From the NCBI RefSeq assembly GCF_027924665.1, contig NZ_AP027043.1:310001-374000 (forward strand): DNA of 64,000 nucleotides, in the 5' to 3' direction. Within the stretch, counting starts at the first letter, position 1. Each line of letters starts with the position of its first letter. The notes below the pieces were generated by a model. It was not told where the DNA came from. It saw only the letters and a list, made by a program, of their open reading frames with translations, and did not search any database. Shown here one piece after another: positions 8,840-17,976 of this stretch. Both the position numbers and the translations under genes were made by a program. Source of the DNA: Flavobacterium sp. GSB-24. Its GTDB lineage: Bacteria; Bacteroidota; Bacteroidia; Flavobacteriales; Flavobacteriaceae.

Positions 8840-9913
8840 CTAAAATTTAATTTTTAGTTGAATTAAACTATTTTTTCTCTGAAAAGAATATGAATAAGGT
8901 TTATTTCTATATAGTAAAACAATCTCTTCTAAAATTCGATCATTTACTGTTTGTAAATCTAGATAAGTTTTACTTTTTTTTCCTAAGAACTTCTTTATAC
9001 TTTGCTTAAGTCTTTCTTTTATAGTTACACTTCTTATTATTATCTCTACCGTTTCGTTTGTGAAATTTTGCAATTGCTTTAAGACTGCAGAAAGCTTAAT
9101 ATCTTCACTATCTAAAACAAATTTATGATCAGTTACTTCATTTAATATTTTTTGCCGATCTGATTCTAGTGGCAATATTCCCCATTCGCTATGAATATTA
9201 ACTTTCGATCGTCGAGATTGGTTGCTAAAATGCATGTACGATTGATTGATTCTCTCTAGAGACGAATGAAATGGATTGCTACTATTTTTGCTTCGATATA
9301 TTTTTGGATGCCACTGATGTTTCAAAAGAATTTTTGCATCATTGAAAATTATTGAAAATCCTAAATGCTGCAGCCTTAAATGAATATCAGTATCTTCTGC
9401 TCCCCAACCATGATAGAACTCATCATATCCATTTACTGATTTTAACAATTCTGTTGGAAAAAGAGTTGTTCCAGTAACTTCATTACTTCCTTTAAAATCA
9501 ACTTCAAAAGCATCAAATTCTTTTTCTTTTAAAGATTCTTTAAGAGATAGAAAACCATATTGAAAATAATGAACTTCATTTGGATTTGCTAATTCTTTAG
9601 CAATTTGAATGAAATCAGGGTGAAACATTAAGTCAATATCACCAACTAAAAAATAAGGAGAAATTGTTTTTCTTAATATAATATTGATCGCTCGAGATTT
9701 ATTCCATAATTGTCCTTTAACTGGACAGATTATTAATTCTACAAAAGTAAATTCTTGAATTAACTCTTTTAATTTCGCTATATAATCTTTTTCACTGCCA
9801 TAGTCGATCAAAAAGACCTTAAATTCTTTATTCGATTGTAAACTTAAAGATTTTAAACATTTTTGTACAATTCGTAAATCCCGATCTCTGTTTGTAAGAA
9901 CTAAGGTTATCAT
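8840..9913 (-). CDS. Glycosyltransferase family 2 with GT7-like C-terminal acceptor motif
   Basis: The protein has 357 residues. The N-terminal GT-A domain starts with ITLVLTNRDRDLRIV. FLVGDIDLMFHPDF provides the D-x-D metal site. HGWGAEDTDIHLRLQHLGF matches the WGxEDxD motif of the galactosyltransferase C-terminal (Glyco_transf_7C) region found in chondroitin-type polymerases and polypeptide GalNAc transferases. A basic C-terminal tail from about residue 290 has no recognised domain. The gene overlaps the next upstream GT2 gene by 4 bases (ATGA), so they are coupled. A hexosyl or hexosaminyl donor is likely, but no specificity can be assigned. Confidence 0.8.
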   Translation of the reverse strand: MITLVLTNRDRDLRIVQKCLKSLSLQSNKEFKVFLIDYGSEKDYIAKLKELIQEFTFVELIICPVKGQLWNKSRAINIILRKTISPYFLVGDIDLMFHPDFIQIAKELANPNEVHYFQYGFLSLKESLKEKEFDAFEVDFKGSNEVTGTTLFPTELLKSVNGYDEFYHGWGAEDTDIHLRLQHLGFSIIFNDAKILLKHQWHPKIYRSKNSSNPFHSSLERINQSYMHFSNQSRRSKVNIHSEWGILPLESDRQKILNEVTDHKFVLDSEDIKLSAVLKQLQNFTNETVEIIIRSVTIKERLKQSIKKFLGKKSKTYLDLQTVNDRILEEIVLLYRNKPYSYSFQRKNSLIQLKIKF

Positions 9914-10830
9914 ATTAAACTTTTATAAATAGAATAAAAATACATTTTAAAATCAGAGAAATTACTTCCCATGTGTTTTGTGTTTTTTAAAAATTGAATA
10001 AATCCCATGTAATATTTACGTTCTCTATTGTATCTTGAAACTAGACCTTTATTTAAGTTTTTTATGGCTTGAGTAACAACTTCTTTTTTTGAAACAAATT
10101 CATTATCATTTAGAATATCTTGCAGAATATTAATATTGATTTTTACAATATTAGAATTTATTCTTCTCATCTCGGATGAGATTCCTGCATCGATTCGATA
10201 TACAGCAGTTACTTCATCTAAGAAATGAATCTGACCTCCATTTTTAATAGTCCATAAATATGTTGGCCAATCACCAAAAGGATATTTTAAAATCCAAGAC
10301 GGAAATTTATTATTATAATTCTGAATATTTCTAAACATTGAAGAAACTGATGGAATATGATTACCAAAGACTAAATCTTCGAATTGCGTATCTGCTTTGT
10401 TTATGATTGGAAACCACTTTTTTTTACTTCCGTCTTTAAACAGGAGTTCAATACTCGTATAAATAATAGAAAACTGCGGATTGTTTTCTAAAAAATCAAC
10501 TTGTTTTTGGAGTTTTTTCTCGTCAATCCAATAATCATCTCCATCACAAATTGCTATATATTTTCCGTCACACTCTCTAATGGTACGTATATAATTTTTG
10601 ATCAAACCAATGTTATTATCAAGTAATGGTAATAATTTAATTTTTTCTGGATTATTTAACGCGAATTTTTCACAAATAAGTCTTGTCGAATCTGTACTAC
10701 AATCTTCTCCAATTACTAACTGAAAATCAAAATCAGTTTTTTGAGTCAGGATACTTTTTAAAGTTTGACTTATATATTTCTCTTGATTGTAGGTGAGTAT
10801 AAATATACTTACTTTAAATTTTTGCATCAT
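9910..10830 (-). CDS. Glycosyltransferase family 2
   Basis: The 306-residue protein has KVSIFILTYNQEKYI at the start, EDCSTDSTR as the nucleotide-binding acidic loop and AICDGDDYW as the DxD-type metal site at about residue 95. The layout and the text around GDDYW closely parallel the gene at 16110-17030 (both continue with KLQKQV), so the two are paralogues in the same cluster. Two adjacent Met codons open the frame and either may be used. A 150-base AT-rich gap separates it from the broken GT2 gene upstream. Nothing definite is seen in that gap. Confidence 0.82.
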   Translation of the reverse strand: MMQKFKVSIFILTYNQEKYISQTLKSILTQKTDFDFQLVIGEDCSTDSTRLICEKFALNNPEKIKLLPLLDNNIGLIKNYIRTIRECDGKYIAICDGDDYWIDEKKLQKQVDFLENNPQFSIIYTSIELLFKDGSKKKWFPIINKADTQFEDLVFGNHIPSVSSMFRNIQNYNNKFPSWILKYPFGDWPTYLWTIKNGGQIHFLDEVTAVYRIDAGISSEMRRINSNIVKININILQDILNDNEFVSKKEVVTQAIKNLNKGLVSRYNRERKYYMGFIQFLKNTKHMGSNFSDFKMYFYSIYKSLI

Positions 10831-10980
10831 TATTTACCTTTGAAAGACTTTTTATTTAATTATAAAATAATACAAATCGATCCGTCAAAAAATTAAGTTG
10901 TTTTTTAGCTAATGGATTGATCTTACTTAAACTAAAATTTATCAAACCTTTTTTGAAAAATATATTCTTTTAACTAGCTT

Positions 10981-11636
10981 TTATTTTTCAGTTTTGTATG
11001 TATAAATTTTTCTGAATATCCTCTTAATTTTTAGTTCAAAATTATAAAATTTGGATTTTTCTATTTTTAATATAATTTTTTTATATCGTGCAGAATCCCA
11101 GGCTACTTTTATCGGATTTTCAAAATAGTCATTATAAATTTCTCTATTGTTATCAAAAATCATATTCATGGTTTGATTATGTTTTTCAATGTCAGAAAAT
11201 TTATCACTCATAGATGTTCCATAGTGTTTTCTATAGAAAAACAAAATTTCTGGAATTTTAAACACTTTAGCATCTGAATTTAAAAGTCTAATCCATAAAT
11301 CCCAGTCTTCCAAACCAAACTTTAATTTTTCTGAATAACCTTTTGCTTTTATAAAATCTTCTCTTTTAAAAACCGCACTGCAAAAAATCATATTATTTAT
11401 AAGAAGTTCAGGAAATGAATAAGAATCTAAAACCCATTCTCTTTTTCAAAATATTTTATATTTGAATTCTCAAGATATTTTTTGATAATCGAAAATAATT
11501 GATCTTCAGAACCATCATCTACTATTATTATTTCAAAATTTTGATATGTTTGAGAAAGTACCGATTCTATAGTTTCTTTTACAAATTGTGAAGAATTGAA
11601 ACAAGGAATAATTACTGAAACTAATGGAAAATTCAT
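10981..11636 (-). pseudogene. Glycosyltransferase family 2, disrupted by an internal out-of-frame deletion
   Basis: Two frames make up one gene. The first (11427-11636, 69 codons) is a normal GT2 N-terminus with SVIIPCFNSSQFV and IIIVDDGSED, and ends FEKENGF then stop. The second is open from 11445 and continues WVLDSYSFPELLINNMIFCS, then GLEDWDLWIRLL, to a stop at 10981. Intact GT2 genes of this type have roughly 65-70 further residues between the Glu-Asn-Gly and the Trp, including the DxD metal site; here both edges meet in the sequence GAGAATGGG at 11433-11441. An internal deletion that also shifted the frame is the simplest explanation. The C-terminal ATG frame of 136 codons alone lacks the donor-binding half and is unlikely to be active. 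Confidence 0.85.
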
Positions 11637-11638
11637 AT

Positions 11639-12421
11639 TTATTTTTTTTGTAATATGTTTCGAATTTCAACTTTAATAAAAAGTAATTTAATTTCTTTAA
11701 TTACATTTTTAGCACAATTTTTAGGAATATCCAAAGCAATTTTTTTAAAGAAAACGGCAATAATTTTTAAAAGTGATGAATACTCAAGCTGATGCAATTG
11801 ATAATGGGCAATTGTTTCATTTTTCCAACGATTTAAATTATTCTTCTCATTTCGTTTGATAGAATAGAAAAAAGTTTCATTAAAATCTTTAATCTGATAT
11901 CCATCATTCAAGACTCTTACTGACCATTCTTTGTCCTCACTAAAAACAAGTTTTTCATCGAATTTATAATCTCTCCATACTTTCTTATTTATCATAGCAC
12001 AAGCTGCCATCAATCCGAAGTTTAAACCATCTTCTATAAAAAAATCATTTTTGCTTGCTCTTATATAATTAGAATACGAATTAATATAGCGCATTCCAGC
12101 TAATTTTGAATTAGAAGTAAACTCTTTGACTGAATTTATAAAAAAAGAGTTCCCTACAGGTACTGCATGTGAGCTTAATAGTAAAACTAAATTATTTTTT
12201 GTATTTTCAATTCCCAGATTAATTGCTTTACCGTAAGTAAAATCCTCAATAGTTATAATTTTACAATTATAACTCTTTGCAACATCAACACTTTGATCTG
12301 TTGATTTATTATCTACAACTATTATCTCATCGATATCTTGAGCATAAACTTCTCGCAAAATTTTAAGCGTTGATTCTAATAAATGAGCTTCATTTTTATT
12401 TCTAATTACTATTGATACCAT
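11639..12421 (-). CDS. Glycosyltransferase family 2 with SSHAVP motif
   Basis: The protein has 260 residues and starts VSIVIRNKNEAHLLESTL, followed by IIVVDNKSTDQS. Where most GT2 enzymes have DxD, this one has LLLSSHAVPV (around residue 85), a variant seen in a group of bacterial polysaccharide GT2 proteins. SEDKEWSVRVL in the C-terminal half carries the conserved E-D pair. It lies 2 bases upstream of the broken GT2 gene and one base from the GT32-like gene. The non-canonical metal site makes the donor hard to guess. Confidence 0.8.
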   Translation of the reverse strand: MVSIVIRNKNEAHLLESTLKILREVYAQDIDEIIVVDNKSTDQSVDVAKSYNCKIITIEDFTYGKAINLGIENTKNNLVLLLSSHAVPVGNSFFINSVKEFTSNSKLAGMRYINSYSNYIRASKNDFFIEDGLNFGLMAACAMINKKVWRDYKFDEKLVFSEDKEWSVRVLNDGYQIKDFNETFFYSIKRNEKNNLNRWKNETIAHYQLHQLEYSSLLKIIAVFFKKIALDIPKNCAKNVIKEIKLLFIKVEIRNILQKK

Positions 12422-13195
12422 CTAATTCTTAAATGAATAAATTAAAGCTTTGATAGACTTTATTAAAAATTTATAAGTTAACTTTTTTTTAAAATCGATT
12501 TTATGCATAGCAACACTATAATCTCCTCTTCTAATTAACTGAAAAAAATCATAATCTATCCAAGATCCTTCCCATAAATGAATTGCGATCGATCTAGGTG
12601 TTGCATATTTCAAAAAATCTTTTTGAAAAGGTTTATTTACATCAAAAGGTAACGGATAAAAAAATTCAGGAGTGTAAACTACCAATTCTTTTTCTGTTAC
12701 TATTTTATCAAAAACATTAAATTGTTTATTTATATAAGACTCAAATCCTCTCGTTAAAATTCTTGGAATGGCTAACTTTAATTGCCATTCTTGAGGATTA
12801 GGATCTTCATAATATTTAAAACATTCTTTTATATAATCGTGACCTTTTTCACTTCCAAAAATGCCTGCACTAATTAAATCTTTATTTTCCGCTCCTATAA
12901 AAAATGAATGATTTAATAAATCATCAAAGTTCTTAAGAACGAACATGTCTGTATCTAGATAAATCCCTCCATGATCATATACAGCCTTTAATCTCACATA
13001 ATCCGAAACAAATGCGTATTTTTTATTTTCGTATGCTAATTTGACAAATGGTTGCTGCATATCCGAATTGCTCTCATTCCATAACATAAATTGATAATCT
13101 GGTAAATATTTTTTCCACGATGCAAAGCACATTTTCTGAATCTCAGAATATTCTCCATTTCCATACCAGCAATAGTGTATAATTTTAGGTATCAT
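12422..13195 (-). CDS. GT32-like glycosyltransferase (DXD, capsular sugar transferase type)
   Basis: The 257-residue protein begins IPKIIHYCWYGNG, the characteristic start of the GT32/OCH1-like Gly_transf_sug family. YAFVSDYVRLKAVYDHGGIY is followed by LDTDM, the DXD metal/nucleotide site at about residue 97. Family members use UDP- or GDP-sugars and are common in capsule and O-antigen loci. The stop and the next start are adjacent. No membrane segment is evident; a basic C-terminal tail could associate with the membrane. Confidence 0.85.
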   Translation of the reverse strand: MIPKIIHYCWYGNGEYSEIQKMCFASWKKYLPDYQFMLWNESNSDMQQPFVKLAYENKKYAFVSDYVRLKAVYDHGGIYLDTDMFVLKNFDDLLNHSFFIGAENKDLISAGIFGSEKGHDYIKECFKYYEDPNPQEWQLKLAIPRILTRGFESYINKQFNVFDKIVTEKELVVYTPEFFYPLPFDVNKPFQKDFLKYATPRSIAIHLWEGSWIDYDFFQLIRRGDYSVAMHKIDFKKKLTYKFLIKSIKALIYSFKN

Positions 13196-13202
13196 TCTGT
13201 AA

Positions 13203-14147
13203 TTATTTAAAGAAAAAGTAGCCTTTTTTAAAAATTAAAAAAGATAAATACCCTAATATTATTTTATAGAAAAAAAGATTTTTTAATTTAAGATCTTTTT
13301 TTAGTATTGTAAATAGTAATCTTCTTTTATCATTGTGCCTTCTACCAGAAACCAAAATATCGCGCAAAATTATTTTATACCGTTCTCTTACATATTTCAA
13401 GCAAATTGAATAATCTATTAATTTATTCTCTTGGATTATTTGTAATTGCTTTTCACGAGCATAAATTTCCGAATTAATCTCTGTTGAATCTAATTTGTAA
13501 ATCTCATTTGACAATGAAGCTGGATCAATATTATACTCGAATAATATCCTGTCAATAAATTTAATTTTAGGGGTTTGATAAAGCATTCTCAGATTAAAGT
13601 CCCAATCATCTAAATATCGAATATTCTCATCAAATAATTGTTCTTGTTTATTTAAAAACTCTTTATTCCACAATGGTCCACAAACATAAAAACTAACAAA
13701 TCCTGTGAAGTAATTTTCTAGCAAATTTTCAGAAAAGATTCTATTATGACCTACTACTTCTTTTGTAACAGAATCTAATTTAACCAACTTACCAACAACC
13801 ACATCTACATCTGATTCTACATTTTTAATAAATTCTTCTAAAGCTGTATCCAAATAAATATCATCGCTGTCAAACCAATTTATCCATTTTCCACTACAAT
13901 ATTGAAAGCCAACATTTCTGCAAGAATTTGGACCTTTTAGCATATTATCTGGTCGCTGATAAAACTTAAACCTAGAATCTTTATTAAGATATTTTGCTAT
14001 AACTTCTTTAGTATTATCTGTTGAACGATCATCTACAATAATACATTCCCAATTTTGATAAGTTTGTCTTAAAATGCTGTCAAGCGTTTGACTTATAACA
14101 TGACTTCTATTAAAGATCGGGATTATTATAGATATCAATTCACTCAT
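13203..14147 (-). CDS. Glycosyltransferase family 2
   Basis: The 314-residue protein has ISIIIPIFNRSHVISQTL at the N-terminus, IIVDDRSTDNTK as the nucleotide-binding loop and NWFDSDDIYLD as the metal site at about residue 93. RYLDDWDFNLRML in the second half is the usual ED/DD acceptor-side motif. The last 40 residues are very basic and aromatic and probably lie against the membrane. It is one of a run of tightly spaced transferases, and the donor is unknown. Confidence 0.83.
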   Translation of the reverse strand: MSELISIIIPIFNRSHVISQTLDSILRQTYQNWECIIVDDRSTDNTKEVIAKYLNKDSRFKFYQRPDNMLKGPNSCRNVGFQYCSGKWINWFDSDDIYLDTALEEFIKNVESDVDVVVGKLVKLDSVTKEVVGHNRIFSENLLENYFTGFVSFYVCGPLWNKEFLNKQEQLFDENIRYLDDWDFNLRMLYQTPKIKFIDRILFEYNIDPASLSNEIYKLDSTEINSEIYAREKQLQIIQENKLIDYSICLKYVRERYKIILRDILVSGRRHNDKRRLLFTILKKDLKLKNLFFYKIILGYLSFLIFKKGYFFFK

Positions 14148-14152
14148 TTTAA

Positions 14153-15076
14153 TTAAATATTTTTAGAAGAAATTTGAATAAAATGACTTTTTATAAATCT
14201 TCTGACTAATTTAAAAAATTGAAAAAATAATAGATTAGAAATATAAAGTATTGATAACTTACTCCATTCGACCGAAGTTATTTTACGATACTTCTTTAAT
14301 GATATTTCTGTCTGAAGCAATAGGTTAGCGCGTTGCTTTCTTTTAAATAGTTTTAATTTGTTGGTTACTAAATCTATATAAAACTGAATTTCTGCATTAT
14401 TTTTTATAATCAAATTATTAGTCATTCCTGTCAAACTCTCATCAGATACTGTTATAGAAATTACACTTTCATTAATTGAATAAATCGGAAAATCTTCTGC
14501 AAATTCTATCCACGCATAATCATCACTATGCCATGCAAGAGGGTAATTTTTAAATTTGTATTTTAAATAAACGTCTTTTTTAAAAATGTATTCTGACAGA
14601 GAACTTCTTGATAAACCTAAATATTTACGATAATAAGATTCAGATGCTTTTTCTAGTCTTGGATTTGTAAAGATTTTAGAAACTCTATTTTGAGTATTAT
14701 CAAATGTTTGCGTTGCAAATCTTACGATATTGCTTTTTGATTTTTCAATTTCTTTTAAGTTATCAAAAAAAGACTCTACCACATTCTCTTGCAATATATC
14801 ATCATCCCCCAAAATCATAATCCAAGTTTCATCATTAGTTAGTTCAATACAACGTTCCCATTGTTTTGTTAAGTCTTCCCTTCCTAAATTATTATCAAAA
14901 CGGACATATTTAATATCAAGATGATTTTGATATTTTTCAAGTATTTTTTCGGGACTTTGTGGACTCGAATCATTACCAATATAAGCTTTAAATCTCTTAT
15001 CAGTTTGATTTGCTAGAGATTCTAAAGTCGCTTCAAAAAAAGAAATTTTATAGTAGGGAACAATAATAGCTAGCAT
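14153..15076 (-). CDS. Glycosyltransferase family 2
   Basis: The protein has 307 residues. LAIIVPYYKISFFEATL opens the GT-A domain, YIGNDSSPQSPEK is the acidic nucleotide loop and WIMILGDDDIL at about 88-98 is the metal site. The C-terminal third is basic with a hydrophobic stretch (about 275-290). Its start codon lies inside the end of the upstream acyltransferase gene (7-base overlap), so translation is coupled. The acceptor and donor are not known. Confidence 0.8.
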   Translation of the reverse strand: MLAIIVPYYKISFFEATLESLANQTDKRFKAYIGNDSSPQSPEKILEKYQNHLDIKYVRFDNNLGREDLTKQWERCIELTNDETWIMILGDDDILQENVVESFFDNLKEIEKSKSNIVRFATQTFDNTQNRVSKIFTNPRLEKASESYYRKYLGLSRSSLSEYIFKKDVYLKYKFKNYPLAWHSDDYAWIEFAEDFPIYSINESVISITVSDESLTGMTNNLIIKNNAEIQFYIDLVTNKLKLFKRKQRANLLLQTEISLKKYRKITSVEWSKLSILYISNLLFFQFFKLVRRFIKSHFIQISSKNI

Positions 15077-16113
15077 AGCATCGCTCTTAATTTTAAACTA
15101 TCCTTATATTTTAAAAAAAACTTCTCAATCATATGCCAAGAAATATATCCGCAAAATATTGATATAATAACAGAAGTAATTATTAACCACAATGTATTCA
15201 TCCTGAAGTAATAAATTAATGTTTGTTGAATAGGAAATCCGTAAATATAAATTCCATATGACGGATCTCCAATTTTTCCAAAAGAACTAATTATTAGTAA
15301 AGGTTCTAAAGCTATTATTAAAATTAAGATGGGCAAAACAATATGCTTTACTTGATTATAAAATTGAAAATATATAGAGAGAATAAGGATTAAGCATGCA
15401 ATTAAAAACAAATATTTTTTATTCTTGAAATGTTCTATTTTTAGGGATGCTAATAAGCTACCACAAACAAAAAAAGTTCCTAGATTTAATAAATGTGAAC
15501 CTTGAAGATCAAATAAGCTATAACTCTTTATTTTATCACTTAAAAAAACATAAATTATAAACATTAGGCCAAAACATATAAATATTAAAATTTGTACAAG
15601 TTTTGTGTTCTTCCTAAACCAAAATAATCCTGAAATAAAAATATACATTGTTACTTCGTAAGCGATAGTCCATAAAGAACCATTTATTGCAGAAGGATAA
15701 GGATTATGTTCAAAAATACCTTTTATACCATATTGCAAATTGAAAATTGAAATATTTCTAAGAAAATATGTATAAATATCCCTATTATAAAAGTATAGTG
15801 ATGGACCATCATAAACAAAGTACCCTAAAAAAGTAGTTAGAAAAAGAATCGCAACTAAAGCTGGAAATAAGCGTAAAATTCTTTTAAAGTAAAATTCTAT
15901 CAAATTTTCGCTATGAACTAAACTTTGAAAAATTAAATATCCACTTATAATAAAAAAACCATTTAACCCAATATTCGATAATTCAATTTGTTTATTTGTA
16001 ATTTCAAAAATCCACTGAGAACTCACATCATTTCCTGATAATGGATAGCAATGTGCAATGACAACTAATAATGCAAACAAAGATCTTAAAAAATCAAAAT
16101 TATTGACTCTCAT
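15070..16113 (-). CDS. Acyltransferase family 3 (OafA/YrhL-like) membrane protein
   Basis: The 347-residue protein consists of about ten membrane segments. Near the start, NFDFLRSLFALLVVIAHCYP contains the conserved R-x10-H pattern of Acyl_transf_3 proteins, with His21. The end, YISWHMIEKFFLK, matches the family's terminal helix. Such proteins acetylate or otherwise acylate sugars of O-antigen and capsule, using acyl-CoA on the cytoplasmic side. It overlaps the upstream GT2 gene by 4 bases and the downstream one by 7. It is a second acylation route beside the MBOAT system at 1.3-2.7 kb. Confidence 0.87.
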   Translation of the reverse strand: MRVNNFDFLRSLFALLVVIAHCYPLSGNDVSSQWIFEITNKQIELSNIGLNGFFIISGYLIFQSLVHSENLIEFYFKRILRLFPALVAILFLTTFLGYFVYDGPSLYFYNRDIYTYFLRNISIFNLQYGIKGIFEHNPYPSAINGSLWTIAYEVTMYIFISGLFWFRKNTKLVQILIFICFGLMFIIYVFLSDKIKSYSLFDLQGSHLLNLGTFFVCGSLLASLKIEHFKNKKYLFLIACLILILSIYFQFYNQVKHIVLPILILIIALEPLLIISSFGKIGDPSYGIYIYGFPIQQTLIYYFRMNTLWLIITSVIISIFCGYISWHMIEKFFLKYKDSLKLRAMLC

Positions 16114-17030
16114 CTTTTGAGCAAATTATTCAAAATTGTTCTTGCTATTTTTTTTGGTGATTTATAATCTGATCTAATAATTTTTAAAAATCTAAAAAAA
16201 GAATGATTCGACACAAAGCTATTTGAATAATTATTATGAATTGATTCTTCTAGATATGAAAGTATTTTAAAATGACGTTTAAGTATAATTTTCTTGGTCT
16301 CTTCATTATTTAAATAAGATAATAAACAAGTAAATAATTTTAAATTATTTTTAGTAATTGCTATTTCTGATGTGCTTGAAAAAACACCAACTCCATGTCT
16401 ATAAACAGCCATTTTTTCTTGTAAAAACTTTAGTTTTCCATGTTCTGCAAGCATTAGATATAAAAAATAATCACCAATAGGAGACAATTCAAATTCAAAT
16501 GGAAATTTTCTTATTATATTTCTAAACACAACCGAAGGAGTGTGAATATAATTACCTAAGCTAGCTAATGTTTCAATAGTTTCATAATCTTCAGGAACTT
16601 TAGTGATAAAATCATCGACAATATCACCATTTAAATTAAGAAGATCTACCTGATGAAAACAAAGAACATATTCAGGATTAGCGTCTAAAAAACTTACTTG
16701 TTTTTGTAATTTTAATGGATCTGTCCAATAATCGTCACCTTCGCACATTGCTATATAAGAACCACTACATTGTTTTAAAGCAAAAATAAAATTGCTCATC
16801 ATTCCTAAGTTATGTTCGTGTCTAAAATATTTTATCCAAGAACCATTCGGATGATTTTTAATTATATCTTCAATCACATGGTGTGTTCCATCAGGAGAAC
16901 AATCATTTGCTAAAACAAATTCTACTGCAAAATCACACTTCTGCATTAAAATACTTTCTACTGCCTTACGAATATAGTTTTCTTGTCCGTAAGTAATCAT
17001 AACTACACTTACAAGTGGCGGCATCTTCAT
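16110..17030 (-). CDS. Glycosyltransferase family 2
   Basis: The 306-residue protein contains LVSVVMITYGQENYIRKAV, then ANDCSPDGTHHV, and MCEGDDYWTDPLKLQKQVSF with the metal site at about residue 100. It is a close relative of the protein encoded at 9910-10830, sharing length, the GDDYW core and the following KLQKQV. An internal Met at residue 3 (MPPLVS) is an alternative start. It overlaps the acetyltransferase gene upstream by 4 bases (ATGA). It probably adds one residue of the repeat unit or adaptor region; the donor is unknown. Confidence 0.82.
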   Translation of the reverse strand: MKMPPLVSVVMITYGQENYIRKAVESILMQKCDFAVEFVLANDCSPDGTHHVIEDIIKNHPNGSWIKYFRHEHNLGMMSNFIFALKQCSGSYIAMCEGDDYWTDPLKLQKQVSFLDANPEYVLCFHQVDLLNLNGDIVDDFITKVPEDYETIETLASLGNYIHTPSVVFRNIIRKFPFEFELSPIGDYFLYLMLAEHGKLKFLQEKMAVYRHGVGVFSSTSEIAITKNNLKLFTCLLSYLNNEETKKIILKRHFKILSYLEESIHNNYSNSFVSNHSFFRFLKIIRSDYKSPKKIARTILNNLLKR

Positions 17031-17581
17031 TTTAATAACGGTAAAAATTGCAGCATATTTTTTCTTCTTTTCTTAATATACTTTATTGGAGTTCCAACAT
17101 AAATACACCAAGAATCTAAATTTTTTGCAACTAATGAAATTGCTCCGACAGCAACACCTTCTCCAATAGTAACTCCTGGTAAAACAACACACCCAGAGCC
17201 AATTATACTATAACTTTCAAAAATCACTGGGCGATTATCTACATTTTTAAACTCATCTTCAATAGTTGGACCTGTTAAATAGTCCCCTGAATAATCATCA
17301 CTACTAGAATATACCGAAGTTTTAGAACTTATACCTACAAAATCATTGATCTTAATTAATTCATTTCCTATTAAAGAAACATAACATGCTATATGGACGT
17401 GGTTACCTATTTCGATACCCTTTTCTCCTGCAGATATAATGCAAAAATCATCAATTCTTACATTTTCTCCTATTGATATATTTTGAGGTCTATAAATCGA
17501 TGCTTTATCTGATATTAAAACATTTTTTCCTAAATTTTTGAATCCTATTTTTTCTAAATCTTCTCTACTTAAAAAAGCCAT
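17027..17581 (-). CDS. Hexapeptide-repeat acyltransferase (WbbJ/maltose acetyltransferase-like)
   Basis: The 184-residue protein is built from left-handed beta-helix hexapeptides (ISIGENVRIDDFCIIS, IEIGNHVHIACYVSLIG, LPGVTIGEGVAVGAISLVAK) and ends with GTPIKYIKKR, the usual C-terminal clamp. Family members use acetyl-CoA or other acyl-CoA to acylate sugars. The MaoC-type hydratase and aminotransferase immediately upstream suggest it could N-acylate an amino sugar, perhaps with a 3-hydroxyacyl group rather than acetyl. This is inference from gene order. The gene starts one base after the MaoC stop. Confidence 0.8.
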   Translation of the reverse strand: MAFLSREDLEKIGFKNLGKNVLISDKASIYRPQNISIGENVRIDDFCIISAGEKGIEIGNHVHIACYVSLIGNELIKINDFVGISSKTSVYSSSDDYSGDYLTGPTIEDEFKNVDNRPVIFESYSIIGSGCVVLPGVTIGEGVAVGAISLVAKNLDSWCIYVGTPIKYIKKRRKNMLQFLPLLK

Positions 17582-17582
17582 C

Positions 17583-17975
17583 TTAATATATTTTTAATCT
17601 TGCTATTCCATCCAAAATAATTTTACCCAATTGATTAAAACAAGTTGTTTTGATAAAAATATGATTCTTATTGTTAATTTCAATAACTTCTAATCTAGCT
17701 GTGATTTCATCATTGTAATAAACTGGAGAAAAATATTTAACATCATGACTTAAATAAACACTGCCTGGTCCAGGTAATTCATTAGCAAACATAGTTGTTA
17801 CCATTGTGAGAATAAGAGGTCCATGCACAATTGGTTTTTTAAAAATTGTTTTTGACGCATATATATCATCAAAATGAACTGGATTGTAATCTCCTGTTAA
17901 TCTTGCATAGTCCACTACTGACTGCATATCAAATACTTTCTTTTTCTCAACAATCTGACCAATTGTTATTTTCAT
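17583..17975 (-). CDS. MaoC-like (R)-specific enoyl-CoA hydratase, hot-dog fold
   Basis: The protein has 130 residues, the typical length of a single hot-dog domain. YARLTGDYNPVHFDD (about 23-37) holds the hydratase 2 catalytic Asp and His in the pattern D-x4-H. PIVHGPLILTMV is the second conserved block. (R)-hydratases add water across a 2-enoyl-CoA to make (R)-3-hydroxyacyl-CoA. A fatty-acid-type enzyme is unusual inside a glycan cluster. Flanked by an acyltransferase and a sugar aminotransferase, it may supply a 3-hydroxyacyl-CoA for N-acylation of an amino sugar. It could instead be a thioesterase-like variant, but the catalytic pair looks intact. Confidence 0.85.
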   Translation of the reverse strand: MKITIGQIVEKKKVFDMQSVVDYARLTGDYNPVHFDDIYASKTIFKKPIVHGPLILTMVTTMFANELPGPGSVYLSHDVKYFSPVYYNDEITARLEVIEINNKNHIFIKTTCFNQLGKIILDGIARLKIY

Positions 17976-17976
17976 T

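Noticed and set aside
10831..10980. Promoter in the 150-base gap after the broken GT2 gene
   Set aside because: No TAnnTTTG with a matching -33 element is found; only AT-rich sequence.
10981..11391. The 136-codon frame as a separate intact small glycosyltransferase
   Set aside because: It starts in the middle of a GT2 domain, lacks the nucleotide and metal sites and is open further upstream to 11445, so it is the 3' part of a disrupted gene.
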